Positions 32,321 through 41,641 of a stretch of DNA of 63,696 nucleotides are shown here, one piece after another. The stretch's first letter is position 1; the number at the start of each line of letters is the position of its first letter. The stretch is from NCBI GenBank assembly GCA_903825285.1, contig CAIJZY010000030.1:1-63696 (forward strand), written 5' to 3'. The notes under the pieces were generated by a model. The model was not told the DNA's origin. It searched no databases and saw only the letters and a program-made list of their open reading frames with translations. Position numbers and translations under genes: made by a program. This stretch comes from an uncultured Opitutia bacterium. GTDB taxonomy: Bacteria > Verrucomicrobiota > Verrucomicrobiia > Opitutales > Opitutaceae.

Positions 32321-33976
32321 TTACACCGGGGGCGAGGACGGCGCGTCGCTTTTCCGCGTCGCAGCGCGGAACAGGACCGCCCCCACGCCGGCGCCGGCGA
32401 AGACGACCAGGACTATCATCACGGGATCGAGCGGCGCCGAGTGATAGTAGGGCAGCCACGTCAGGGCGAAACCGAGCAGGTGCCACCCAAGCACCGGCAG
32501 CCCGAGCCAGCGCGGGAGCTGGAGCAGGAAGACCAGCGCGAGCCCGAGCAGCCCCAGCATCATGGCGTAGGAGCTCGAGTGCAGGATGGTGGAGGCCGGG
32601 TTGAAAAGCGCCAGGGTCCAGAACGCGAGGGTGAGCGCGGTCCAGCCAAGCACGGAGGCCTGCAGGCCGAACCGCGGCGGCAGGCGTCGCCGGAGCAGCC
32701 AGGCCGCGGGCGCCAGGATCCAGGCGAGGTTCAGGACGCCGAGGCTCCGGAAAACGTAGAAGAACTCGTCCACCTTGCGTGGGTAGGCGGCCGTGGTGAA
32801 CACGTCGGCGGCGGAGAGGAATGAGCCGTTGATCAGCGTGCCGAAATTGGCGCGCTTGTTCGCCAGGAGCATGCCCGGCGGCAGGCCGGAGTAGGCATCG
32901 CGGATCGCCTCCCAGGTGGTGCGTGAGTCGATCGGGATGACGCCGGCCAGGTGCCACTTCATCAGCCGGTTGGCGGGCGGGTCGTAGAATTTCTGGTAGG
33001 CCGTCCACGGCGCCGACAGCACCGCGAACACGAGCGCGGCGGCGAGGACGTTCCGCCAGCCCGGAAACAACCGGGGCAGGAGGAGCAGCAGGCCGAGGGG
33101 CAGCAGGGAAAACGCCGCGGCGCCGTGCGCCAGCCAGCCGAGTGCGGCGCACGTGGCGGCGAGTGCGGCGATCGCCGGGGGCCGCGGTGCGGAGCGGTCG
33201 AGCCACAGCAAGGCCGCGATCAGCACGTAGCCGCCGGCGAGCAGCTTCGGCCACACGTAGGTGCTGTTGAAGAGCAGGAGTCCCGTCGCGGCTGCGAGTC
33301 CGAGCAGGGCCATCAACCGCGCGCGGTCCAGCTCCAGGCGGCGGCCGACCAGCCAGAGCGCCGGGAGCCAGCACAGCTGGGCGAGGGTGCCCACGCACTG
33401 GTAACCCAGGCCGGGCGCCTGGCTGAACACGGTCAGCCACGGCCGCACCAGCAGGTAGAGTCCGGCCTGCAGCGGCGGCCGGTCGCTGCTCAGCCAGCCG
33501 GCCTCGGGCAGGAACGGCTTTGGGGACTCGCCGGCGTACAGGCGGTCGCCGAGGAGCAGGGGCAGGTTCGAGTCCATCGGGAACTCATAGAGGAAGCGGA
33601 CCTGGGACTGGGTCTCCGGGGGACGCGACAGGTCGGGCAGGTAGAGCAGCGCGAGGTAGAACAGGCCGATGCCGAATCCCAGCAGTGCGAGCAGGCGCAG
33701 ATTGGACGGGATGCGGGCCGGACGGGGTTCGCGGCGGCTCCGGACGAGGTAGGCGGCGCTGGCGACCGGGACCGCGACGGCGAAGGCGCGGCCGAGCTCC
33801 GGGTGCAGGAAGTACACGAAGAAGGCGACGTAGCCGAGGACGCCCGCCAGCGCGAGCGGGGCGGCCAGCCGCACGCGCTCGTCGGTCACGCCGCGCCGCG
33901 CCAGCCACCGGTCCGCGGCGCAGGCCGGGAGCGCGAACAGCGCCATCACGAGTGTCCAGGTAAAGAGGAGCGACAT
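32321..33976 (-). CDS. GT-C-like polytopic membrane protein
   Basis: A 551-residue protein with about twelve hydrophobic segments, starting with a helix at 3-20. The main periplasmic loop reads YEFPMDSNLPLLLGDRLYAG and then GWLSSDRPPLQAGLYLLV, where DRPPLQ is a motif found in one group of putative bacterial membrane glycosyltransferases. It ends in a further hydrophobic segment (VLVVFAGAGVGAVLF), so there is no large C-terminal soluble domain. Its ATG is 4 bases after the stop of the upstream GT-C gene, so the two are cotranscribed. Sugar and acceptor are unknown. Confidence 0.8.
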   Translation of the reverse strand: MSLLFTWTLVMALFALPACAADRWLARRGVTDERVRLAAPLALAGVLGYVAFFVYFLHPELGRAFAVAVPVASAAYLVRSRREPRPARIPSNLRLLALLGFGIGLFYLALLYLPDLSRPPETQSQVRFLYEFPMDSNLPLLLGDRLYAGESPKPFLPEAGWLSSDRPPLQAGLYLLVRPWLTVFSQAPGLGYQCVGTLAQLCWLPALWLVGRRLELDRARLMALLGLAAATGLLLFNSTYVWPKLLAGGYVLIAALLWLDRSAPRPPAIAALAATCAALGWLAHGAAAFSLLPLGLLLLLPRLFPGWRNVLAAALVFAVLSAPWTAYQKFYDPPANRLMKWHLAGVIPIDSRTTWEAIRDAYSGLPPGMLLANKRANFGTLINGSFLSAADVFTTAAYPRKVDEFFYVFRSLGVLNLAWILAPAAWLLRRRLPPRFGLQASVLGWTALTLAFWTLALFNPASTILHSSSYAMMLGLLGLALVFLLQLPRWLGLPVLGWHLLGFALTWLPYYHSAPLDPVMIVLVVFAGAGVGAVLFRAATRKSDAPSSPPV

Positions 33977-33980
33977 GGGC

Positions 33981-35768
33981 TCAGCCGCGGGCGCGGCGCA
34001 ATTCGGGCAGGAAGCCGGCGGCGAGCAGCAGTCCGCCGGCGAGCATGACGAGCGCGTGCAGCTTCAGGAGCTTCTCCGCGGCCCAGGTGAGGCGGCCCAC
34101 CTCGACGGGCTCGGTGAACGCGAACCACGCCGCGCCGTCCGGCACGGTGGCCTCGATCCACCATTCGCCCGCCGGTCGGAACACGCTGACATTTTTCCAG
34201 TAGGCCCCGGGGGCCGCGTCCGGCACCACCGACACCTCGCCGGCCGCGCTCTTCACCACCAGCAGGCCGTGGCCGGGGGTGTCGTCGAGGTCGCCCGCGA
34301 CGCGGAAGCGCAGCACCGGCAGCGTCGTTGCCGGCTGCAGGCCGCTCCGCCAGACGTAAGGACGCTGCAGCGGCGGCACCGACCACGTGCTGAACGCGAC
34401 CGGTCGGGTTGCGGCCGGGACCGAGGCGGGAACGGAGATGGGCGCGCCATTGGCCAGGGGCACCGAAAGGCGCACGCTGGGCGGCAGGATGGCCTGGATT
34501 GACTTGTGCGAGAGCCGGTCGAGCAGCGTGGGCCCGTCGGGGTAGGGGACATCGCCCCAGGGCTTGTTCAGCAGGTGGGCCGAATCGCCGGTCCGCACGA
34601 AGTCGCGCACATGGGTCTCCTGCGTCTGCTGCCGCGGGATGTTGGGGCCGACGAAGTCCCGCCACATGAAGAGGCTCTGCTGCGTGAGCCCGGCGACCAC
34701 GGCGGCGAGCCACAGCGCGGTCAACACGAGGCGCGTGCGGCCGGCAAACTCCCGGATCAGGAAGACCAGGCCGAGGATGACGTTGACGGCCAGCAGGTCC
34801 ATGTAGCGCGGCGAGAGGACGGTGCCCGAACCGCCGCGGGCGTAGGCGGTGGCGAGACACTGCAGCAGGACCCAGGCGAGCAGGCCCATGAGCCGCGCCT
34901 CGATCGGGGTCGTCTCACGGCTCTGCACCCGCCGGACGACGAACACCACCGTGGGGATGAAGAGCAGCAGCGCCCAGGGGAAGACCGCCGAGCCGGGCCA
35001 GGCGATCAGCTGCAGGATGGCCTCGATGAACTGGCCGGGGCCGTGGACGCGCAGCTCGGCATGCCCGGGGACATCGTTCTTCATGACCCAGCCCAGCAGC
35101 GAGAAGGCCACGGCGAGGCTGGCGGTCGTCCACTGCTGCGCTGACCAGCGGCGCTCGCGCACGAGGCGGTGGCCGAGGACGGCGAGGATGGCGATCGCGG
35201 AGAGAAAGCCCGAGGCCAGCGACGCGACGGCGAGGAGCCCGCAGAGCTGCCCGAGCGCCCAGCGGACGCTGAAGCGGTCGGATTCCAGGGTGAGCCAGAG
35301 GTGGCCCAGCGAGAACAGCAGCAGGAAGTAGAACTGGACCTGAAAGCCGAACAGCGTGTTCTCCCACGAGAACGGCAGCGAGAACAGCAGGACGAGCAGC
35401 GCCCCGACCCACACCGGCCACGGGCGCGGCAGGCCCTGCGACACGGCGAGCAGGAGCAGCAGCGCGCAGCCCGTGTGCAGGGCGGCATTCACCGTGGTCT
35501 CGAGCAGGCCGTCCCACTGGCCGTTGGCGGCGAAGAGGCCCAGGACATACAGCTTGGTCGTGATGAGCCGGTGCTCGTTGTGCGGATGAAGGATTTCCTT
35601 CTGGCCCAGCCAGCCCTCCACGAAGGGCCGCAGCGTCACCTCGCCCTCGGCGTCCCACTGGTCCCACGAGGGCAGGTCGCTGCCGGCGACGCGGATGAAC
35701 CAGAGCTTGGCGCCGAAGATCAGCAGGCCAAAGCCGGCCAGCAGCAGGAGGCGACGGAGCGGGCTCAT
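33981..35768 (-). CDS. GT-C-like polytopic membrane protein (HNEHR loop)
   Basis: A 595-residue protein with about ten hydrophobic segments in residues 5-400. The first loop has DLPSWDQWDAEGE and LHPHNEHRLITTKL; the DQWD and HNEHR motifs mark a group of uncharacterised bacterial membrane proteins that I take as GT-C-like. A beta-rich soluble part (about 420-560) follows, then a final hydrophobic helix (LHALVMLAGGLLLAAGFL), so the soluble part is tethered at both ends. It does not match the WYxxE or DRG modules of its neighbours. The ATG at 35768 is chosen because the membrane helix starts right after it. Confidence 0.8.
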   Translation of the reverse strand: MSPLRRLLLLAGFGLLIFGAKLWFIRVAGSDLPSWDQWDAEGEVTLRPFVEGWLGQKEILHPHNEHRLITTKLYVLGLFAANGQWDGLLETTVNAALHTGCALLLLLAVSQGLPRPWPVWVGALLVLLFSLPFSWENTLFGFQVQFYFLLLFSLGHLWLTLESDRFSVRWALGQLCGLLAVASLASGFLSAIAILAVLGHRLVRERRWSAQQWTTASLAVAFSLLGWVMKNDVPGHAELRVHGPGQFIEAILQLIAWPGSAVFPWALLLFIPTVVFVVRRVQSRETTPIEARLMGLLAWVLLQCLATAYARGGSGTVLSPRYMDLLAVNVILGLVFLIREFAGRTRLVLTALWLAAVVAGLTQQSLFMWRDFVGPNIPRQQTQETHVRDFVRTGDSAHLLNKPWGDVPYPDGPTLLDRLSHKSIQAILPPSVRLSVPLANGAPISVPASVPAATRPVAFSTWSVPPLQRPYVWRSGLQPATTLPVLRFRVAGDLDDTPGHGLLVVKSAAGEVSVVPDAAPGAYWKNVSVFRPAGEWWIEATVPDGAAWFAFTEPVEVGRLTWAAEKLLKLHALVMLAGGLLLAAGFLPELRRARG

Positions 35769-35814
35769 GCGGGAAGGCGCCGAAGCGGCCTCGGTTGCTG
35801 GGGTCGGCGAGTCT

Positions 35815-36828
35815 TCATACCTCGCAGACCGCGAACAGGTGGTAATGCAACGGCAGCCCGTCCACCGTCGCCAGCGGCTGGGGGCCATAGTCGATCACCT
35901 CGACGTGGCGAAAGTGCCGCTGGAGCAGTGGGCGCAGGTTGAAGCGCGTGAAAAAATTCCGGTGATCGCCCTCCAGCAGGTGCCAGGGTGCGACGAGGCG
36001 GCTGGCGAGGAACGGGACCGTCTCGAGGTTGGGCACCGAGAAGAGGGCGTGGCGCCGCGTCACCCGCGCCATCTCGGCGAGGAACGCATCGGGGTCGGGG
36101 ACGTGCTCGAGCACCTCGATCGCGATCGCGGCGTCAAACTCGCCCGGTTCGGCGGGCAGACGGTAGGACGCCCCGGGTCCGATTGGCGCGGGAAAGACCC
36201 GATGCGGAAGGCCGCGGCGGGCGAGTTGGCGGACGCAGTCGGGGCTCGTCTCGCAGCCGATCCAGGAAAAACCGCGGGCGCGGAGCGGCTCGCAGTAGGC
36301 GCCGACGCCGCAGCCGACGTCGAGCAGGCGGCTGCCGGCCGGCAGGTAGTCGGTGATCAGGTCGACACAGTCCGGGCTGGCCGACTCGGCCGGGAGCCCG
36401 CTCGCATAAATATGGTCCCGGTGCAGCACGTCGGTCTGCCGCGGGTTGCACAGGTTGCCATAGGGCACGCCGGTGTGGTCGTTGGGGAGGAGCTGGATGC
36501 GGATGCCGGCCAGCGGCGCGTGCGTGCCGTCGTCAAACTCGACGCGGACCTCGAGGGCGAGCGTGGACGACGGCGGGCTGGCAGGCGCATGGACGGCGAG
36601 GAGACGGAAGCCGGTCCGGGTCCCGGGCGGATAGCCGTGGACCCGCGCAACGTCGGCCCGCGGGTAGAGCTGGGTGGTGGCGCCGATCTCGCCCTCGGAG
36701 GTGTGGACGGAGATGCGCGTGATGTGGTCGTGGCGGTCGCCCGCGTGGATCCAGCCCCGCACGGGAATCCGCTGCCGGTAGCAGCTCTCGCCCTCGCGGG
36801 GCTGGTCGACGACGCTGACCGGTTGCAT
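35815..36828 (-). CDS. SAM-dependent methyltransferase with N-terminal GW/RxDV/GF module
   Basis: A 337-residue protein. Residues 22-112 form a beta-rich domain with RGWIHAGDRHDHITRISV, YPRADV and GTRTGF; the same pattern occurs once in the 36842-40501 glycosyltransferase and twice in the 57628-61626 one. The class I methyltransferase follows, with RLLDVGCGVGAYCEPL (motif I), IAIEVLEHVPDPDAF and ARVTRRHALFSVPN. The ATG at 36828 is 13 bases from the end of the upstream large glycosyltransferase gene. The shared N-terminal module suggests it works on the same glycan, perhaps capping or modifying it. Confidence 0.88.
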   Translation of the reverse strand: MQPVSVVDQPREGESCYRQRIPVRGWIHAGDRHDHITRISVHTSEGEIGATTQLYPRADVARVHGYPPGTRTGFRLLAVHAPASPPSSTLALEVRVEFDDGTHAPLAGIRIQLLPNDHTGVPYGNLCNPRQTDVLHRDHIYASGLPAESASPDCVDLITDYLPAGSRLLDVGCGVGAYCEPLRARGFSWIGCETSPDCVRQLARRGLPHRVFPAPIGPGASYRLPAEPGEFDAAIAIEVLEHVPDPDAFLAEMARVTRRHALFSVPNLETVPFLASRLVAPWHLLEGDHRNFFTRFNLRPLLQRHFRHVEVIDYGPQPLATVDGLPLHYHLFAVCEV

Positions 36829-36841
36829 GCGTGGCGCGGGC

Positions 36842-39800
36842 TCAGCGCGGCGGGAACGCAAGGGAGAAGTCCTCCACCTTGAGCGAGAGGTTCGGGTTGT
36901 AGGCCGGGTCGCGGTCGAGCAGCGCGCCCCAGACGCGGCGCATGTAGGCGGCCTCGCGCGCGAAGCGCTCCAGCTTCTCGGGCGTGTCCTCGGCGCCGCG
37001 GCTTGCGGACTCGTGGTGGTAGAGCTCGGCGAAGGGCGTCCAGAGATTGCGGAAGCCCGCCGCCTGCACGCGCAGGCAGAGGTCGATGTCGTTGAACGCG
37101 ACGGGGAGGTCGGGCTCGTTGAACCCGCCCACCTGCTCGAAGGTCGCGCGGCGGATCACGAGGCACGCGGCGGTGACGGCCGAGTAGTTCTGGGCGAGCC
37201 GGAGCCGGTTGCGCTGGCCCTCGGACCCGCGCTTCGCGTCCTTGAAGGCGTGGCCGGCGACGCCGTCGCGGCCGGCGGGCCCGGTCAGGCCGAGCACAAC
37301 GCCGGCGTGCTGCACGGTGTCGTCGGGGTAGTAGAGCATCGCGCCGACGGCGCCGATGCCGGGCCGCAGGGCCTGCGACACCATCTCGTCGAGCCACTCG
37401 CCGGTGATGACCTCGAGGTCGTTGTTGAGGAAGGCGAGGACCGAGCCGCCGGCGGCGCGGACCGCGAGATTGTTGAGCGCGGAGTAGTTGAAGGGCGCGT
37501 CGAACTCGACGACGCGGTGGCCGAGCTGCCGCAGTTCCTCGAGGTAGGCGAGGGTCGCGGGGTCGTCGGAGCGGTTGTTGACGACAAGGATCTCGAAGTC
37601 GGGGTAGGTGGTCTTGGCGAGGATGGACCCGACGCAGAGCCGGAGGAGGTCGGCGCTGTTGCGCGTGGGGATGATGATCGAGACCTTGGGCGCGGGCGAG
37701 GGCAGCGGGTGTCGGATGCGCCAGTGGTGGCCCTTGACCGGCAGGAGCTCGCCGCCGACCTGGAGGCGCGCGAGGTGGTCGGCCAGGGCCTTCTTGGCGG
37801 CAATGAACGGGTAGTCGCTCTTCTGGTCGATCACGAGCGCGGTGGAGCCGGGGATGGCGCGCCAGTGGTAGAGGACGCGCGGGAGGTGGTGCACCTGCGC
37901 GGGCGTGAGGCCGGCGGTGACCCGCAGCGTGAGATCCCAGTCCTGGCTGCCCTCGTAGCCGGCGCGGAAGCCGCCCACGGCGCGGACGCGCGCGGTGCGG
38001 AAGACGGAGAGGTGGCAGGTGTAGTTCTGGCCGAGCAGCAGGTCGGGATTCCAGTCGGGCTTGAAGTAGGGGTCGTGGCGCCGGCCGAGCTCGTCGATCT
38101 TGTCCTCGTCCGAGTAGATGAACTCCAGCCCCGGCTGCCGGGAGAGGGCCAGCACGACATCGGCGAGCGCGCGGGGCGCGAGCTCGTCGTCATGGTCGAG
38201 CAGCGCGGCGAACTCGCCCGTGGCGAGGTCGAGGGCCGAGTTGGACGAGGCCGAGATGTGGCCGTTCTCGCCGCGGAACGTGACCCGGATGCGGGCGTCG
38301 CGCTGTGCGAACTCCTCCAGCACGCGGCGGACATGCGGCTCGTGCGAGGCGTCGTCGGCGATGCAGAGTTCCCAGTGCGGATAGAGCTGGGCGCGCACGG
38401 ACTCGATGGCCTTCACCAGCCATGGCTCGGGCGGGTTGTAGACCGGGAGGAGGATGGAGACGAGCGGGCGCTGCTCGGGCGCGAGGGCCTCGAGCTCCGC
38501 GCGCAGGACGATGAGCTCCTCGAGCGTCGGGGTGTCGAAGCGCCGCACCCACGTGGCGTAGTCGCGGCGCAGGTGGGACGCCAGCTCGGCGCTGACGACG
38601 GCGGCGGGCGCGGCGAAGCAGCGCCAGCGTCCGTCCTCGCCCAGCGCCTCGCAGGCGAGGGTCAGCTTCGTCTCCGCCGGGAGCGTGAGGGCGAGCGTGA
38701 AGCCGGAATTCGCGGCGTGCGGGTGGTCGGGGTGTCCAGCCCCAACATCGAGGCGCGGCAATCCGTAGGTGGCGTCGAAGGTCCGGTCGCCGGCGCGGAC
38801 GCGCACCGCGATGATGCGGGCGCCGTCGGGGGCGATGACCCAGCCGCGCATCTCGCCAGCCGGCGGCACGTCGGCCCAGTCCGTCGGCTCGTCGATCATG
38901 TACGCGAAGCCCGGCGCGAGCACCGGGGCCGGCGGGGCGGCGGGGCGGCCGCCGGCGGGGCGGTCGAACCACAGGCGGCGCAGCGCGCGCAGCGGGCTCG
39001 TGACGCGCCAGGAGAACGACTCGGTCATGCGCCGGATCTTGTCGTCGCGCTGGCGGAGCTCGTCCGGGTTGACCGTGCGGGCGAGGCGGGCCATCGCGTC
39101 GGCCGCGGCCTCGAGGCGGCTCCGGAGCAGGTCCACCTGGTTGCGCTCGCCGGCCAGCTTCGCGCGGTTGTAGCTCTGCTCGGCGGTGAGCCGCGCGTGC
39201 TCGGCCCGGAGCCGCGCGAGCTGCTCCTGCTGGGCGGCGAGCGACAGGTCCTTGGCGCGCAGGCGCAGCGCGGCGTCGCCCTCGGCGAGGAGGACGTCCT
39301 CGGACGGCGGCGTGGTCGGATCGGTGAAGATCGGCGCGGCGGTGGCGCGGACCTCGCCGTAGAAATCGAGCAGGCCGGCGGTGTTGGCCTTCAGGTCGAA
39401 GTGGTCGCGGGCGAACGCGAGCGCGCCCTCGCCCAGCCGCTGCGCGAGCGCCTCGTCGCCGAACACGCGGAGGCACTGATCGGCGATCTCCTCGGCCGAC
39501 CCGCTCTCGAGGAACAGCGCGTGGCGGCCGTCCTCCATCTCCCGGGCGAGGTTGGCGCGCGGGAGGATGACCGGGCGGCCGACGCAGAGGAACTCGGGGA
39601 CCTTGGAGGGCAGCCGGTAGTCGTTGAAGGCGTCGGCCGCGCCGGGCTGCACGAGCACGTCGGCCAGCGCGAGCAGGGGGCCGAGGCGGGCCTTGGGCAG
39701 GAAGCCGAGGTCGAGGACATGGCCGCCGCCGACCGCGGCGAGCTCGCGCTCGAGCTCCGGCGGGTTGATGCCGGTGCGCACGAGCTGGCAGGGCGTGCCG

Positions 39801-40501
39801 CGCTCATTGAGGAGGCGGACGGCGAGCAGCAGGGTGCGGACGTCGGCCAGGTTGGCGAACGTCGTGCTGCCGGTGTAGACGAGCAGCTTCGCGTCCGGCC
39901 GCGCCCCGATCTCCGCGCGCAGGGCCGGGTCGGGGATGAGCGGCTGGTAGAGGGCGCCGTCGATGCCGGGCAGGAGCCGGCGCGCGGGCTTGCCGGCCGG
40001 GATGAGCTCCTGCAGGCGGTCGGTGATGTAGGTGACGGCGTGGGCGACGCGCAGGAAGTTCCGGAAGCGCAGCGGGTGGGAGAGCCGCGGGGACAGGCGG
40101 GCGGCGAGCTCCTCGTCGGAGCGCAGCCGCAGCGTCGCGATCGGCTCGCGCGCGTAGCTCTCCATCAGGTGGACCTCGTTGTCCTCGAGGTGCACGAGCA
40201 GGGCGGCGGCGGGGTGCCGGCGCAGGTACTCCAGCGTGAAGGCGCGGACGTTCTCGCGCGGGGTCCAGGCGTGGACGATGTCGGCGGGCCGGCGGTCGGG
40301 GAAGACGGGCTCGTCCTGCAGCAGCCGCGCGAAGGTGGCGCCGGTGAACAGCGGCTCGGGCACGACGGCCAGCGTCTCGGGCCGCTCGGGCACGGCGACC
40401 ACGCAGGCGTGCCCCTGCAGCGTCAGCCGGCTCGCGAACGCCCCGATGTGGTTCAGGCTGTTGCTGGTGAAGTCGCCGTAATTGACGAAGAGGATGTTCA
40501 C
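36842..40501 (-). CDS. Three-domain glycosyltransferase GT4-GT2-GT2 with coiled coil
   Basis: A 1219-residue soluble enzyme. Residues 1-385 are a GT4-type GT-B domain opening MNILFVNYGDFTSNSLNHIG. Residues about 405-495 are a predicted coiled coil rich in A, E, R and L, followed by SFSWRVTSPLRALRRLW, a common linker motif in multi-domain glycosyltransferases. Residues about 545-625 carry the GW/RxDV/GF module. The first GT2 domain (679-900) has ILLPVYNPPEPW, LLDHDDELAP and YSDEDKIDE; the second (938-1215) has SIIIPTRNSADLL and FLNNDLEVITGEW. All three domains keep catalytic-looking motifs. It could add successive sugars to one chain, with the coiled coil setting spacing or chain length; that is inference. 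Its domain order is the reverse of the 57628-61626 protein. Confidence 0.92.
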   Translation of the reverse strand: MNILFVNYGDFTSNSLNHIGAFASRLTLQGHACVVAVPERPETLAVVPEPLFTGATFARLLQDEPVFPDRRPADIVHAWTPRENVRAFTLEYLRRHPAAALLVHLEDNEVHLMESYAREPIATLRLRSDEELAARLSPRLSHPLRFRNFLRVAHAVTYITDRLQELIPAGKPARRLLPGIDGALYQPLIPDPALRAEIGARPDAKLLVYTGSTTFANLADVRTLLLAVRLLNERGTPCQLVRTGINPPELERELAAVGGGHVLDLGFLPKARLGPLLALADVLVQPGAADAFNDYRLPSKVPEFLCVGRPVILPRANLAREMEDGRHALFLESGSAEEIADQCLRVFGDEALAQRLGEGALAFARDHFDLKANTAGLLDFYGEVRATAAPIFTDPTTPPSEDVLLAEGDAALRLRAKDLSLAAQQEQLARLRAEHARLTAEQSYNRAKLAGERNQVDLLRSRLEAAADAMARLARTVNPDELRQRDDKIRRMTESFSWRVTSPLRALRRLWFDRPAGGRPAAPPAPVLAPGFAYMIDEPTDWADVPPAGEMRGWVIAPDGARIIAVRVRAGDRTFDATYGLPRLDVGAGHPDHPHAANSGFTLALTLPAETKLTLACEALGEDGRWRCFAAPAAVVSAELASHLRRDYATWVRRFDTPTLEELIVLRAELEALAPEQRPLVSILLPVYNPPEPWLVKAIESVRAQLYPHWELCIADDASHEPHVRRVLEEFAQRDARIRVTFRGENGHISASSNSALDLATGEFAALLDHDDELAPRALADVVLALSRQPGLEFIYSDEDKIDELGRRHDPYFKPDWNPDLLLGQNYTCHLSVFRTARVRAVGGFRAGYEGSQDWDLTLRVTAGLTPAQVHHLPRVLYHWRAIPGSTALVIDQKSDYPFIAAKKALADHLARLQVGGELLPVKGHHWRIRHPLPSPAPKVSIIIPTRNSADLLRLCVGSILAKTTYPDFEILVVNNRSDDPATLAYLEELRQLGHRVVEFDAPFNYSALNNLAVRAAGGSVLAFLNNDLEVITGEWLDEMVSQALRPGIGAVGAMLYYPDDTVQHAGVVLGLTGPAGRDGVAGHAFKDAKRGSEGQRNRLRLAQNYSAVTAACLVIRRATFEQVGGFNEPDLPVAFNDIDLCLRVQAAGFRNLWTPFAELYHHESASRGAEDTPEKLERFAREAAYMRRVWGALLDRDPAYNPNLSLKVEDFSLAFPPR

Positions 40502-40519
40502 GCGGTTCGACAGAGGTTG

Positions 40520-41641
40520 TTAAAGGCGCGCGGTGAATTCGAGAACCGATTTGGCCGTGGCGGCCCAGGAGAAGGCGCGGCTGCGCTCGAGGCTGGCGGC
40601 GGCGCGCTGGGCGCGGGACGCGGGCTCGTTTTCGAGGGCGAGCATGGCCTCGGCCAGGGCGGCGGGGCTCTCGGGCGGGAAGTAGGCCGCGGCGTGCCCG
40701 CCGACCTCGGGCAGGCTGGCGCGCTCGCTGGCGAGCACGGGCAGGCCGGCGGCGAGGCCCTCGACAAGCGGGAGGCCGAAGCCCTCGTGCCAGCTCGGCA
40801 CGAGCAGGGCGAAGGCGCCGGCGTAGAGCGCCGCGAGGTCGGCGTCGGCCACGTAGCCGGCGTGGCGGACCGGCAGGCCGCGCTGCTGGAGTTCGGCGAG
40901 GCGGGCCGACACGGCGGCCGACTTCCAGCCCGGACCGCCGGCGAGGACGAGCGGGCGGCGCAGCGACGAATGCTCGTGGTAGAGCTCGTAGGCGTCGAGC
41001 GCGGCGGCGTGGTTCTTGCGGGGCTCGAGCGAGCCGACGACAAGCCAGGGCGCGTTGTCCGCCGCCGGGCGGGGTGCGGCCGCCGCGGGAAACCGGCTTG
41101 CCCCCGGGGCGACGAGGTTCGGGCGCGAGTGGAGCTCGAGCCAGTTGGGCAGGAGCAGCTCGAACTCGCGGCGCGTGTGCTCGCTGACGAACAGGAAGCC
41201 GGCGGCGCGGGCCAGGGCCTGCAGGAGCTCGCGCTGGCAGACGAGACGCGTGTCGTCGGTGGCGAAGTCCGGATGCAGCCAGAACGCGAGGTCGTGGACG
41301 GTGTAGACCAGCTTCGAGTGCGGCAGCTTGGGCGCGTGGAAACTGAAGGAGAGGACGACGTCGGGCTTGCCCGGCAGCGGCTCGCCCGTGGCGACCTCGG
41401 ACCAGAATTCGCGGGCCGCGGCGGGGTTCAGGCCGCGGAGCGGGGCGGTCACGCGCGGGTCGTCGATCATCGTGCCGCGGGTGGTGTCGGCGTTGATCCA
41501 CCCGCCGAAGTGGTGGTAGAGCTCGAAGGTGTGGCCGCGCGGCAGGCCCTCCGCGACCAGCGCCCGGCTGAGCGCGTCGGCGTACCAGGCGCACCCCGCG
41601 CGCTCGGCGCAGGTCTGGGAGACGTCGAGTCCGATCCTCAT
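40520..41641 (-). CDS. GT4 family glycosyltransferase
   Basis: A 373-residue GT-B glycosyltransferase. It opens MRIGLDVSQTCAERAGCAWY, the usual GIGRY-type start of mannosyl/rhamnosyl GT4 enzymes, then has VYTVHDLAFW, the donor-side VVGSLEPRKNHAAALDAYEL, VLAGGPGWKS and the E-x7-E region HEGFGLPLVEGLAAG. The ATG at 41641 overlaps the stop of the 683-residue GT2-GT4 gene by four bases (ATGA), so the two are translated together. The large GT4-GT2-GT2 gene follows after 18 bases. Together they form a tight three-gene glycosyltransferase operon. Confidence 0.92.
   Translation of the reverse strand: MRIGLDVSQTCAERAGCAWYADALSRALVAEGLPRGHTFELYHHFGGWINADTTRGTMIDDPRVTAPLRGLNPAAAREFWSEVATGEPLPGKPDVVLSFSFHAPKLPHSKLVYTVHDLAFWLHPDFATDDTRLVCQRELLQALARAAGFLFVSEHTRREFELLLPNWLELHSRPNLVAPGASRFPAAAAPRPAADNAPWLVVGSLEPRKNHAAALDAYELYHEHSSLRRPLVLAGGPGWKSAAVSARLAELQQRGLPVRHAGYVADADLAALYAGAFALLVPSWHEGFGLPLVEGLAAGLPVLASERASLPEVGGHAAAYFPPESPAALAEAMLALENEPASRAQRAAASLERSRAFSWAATAKSVLEFTARL

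Noticed and set aside
33981-35768. Possible DRG/DW or WYxxE module in the HNEHR membrane protein
   Set aside because: The C-terminal soluble part lacks the key motifs and is followed by another membrane helix, so it is a different architecture.
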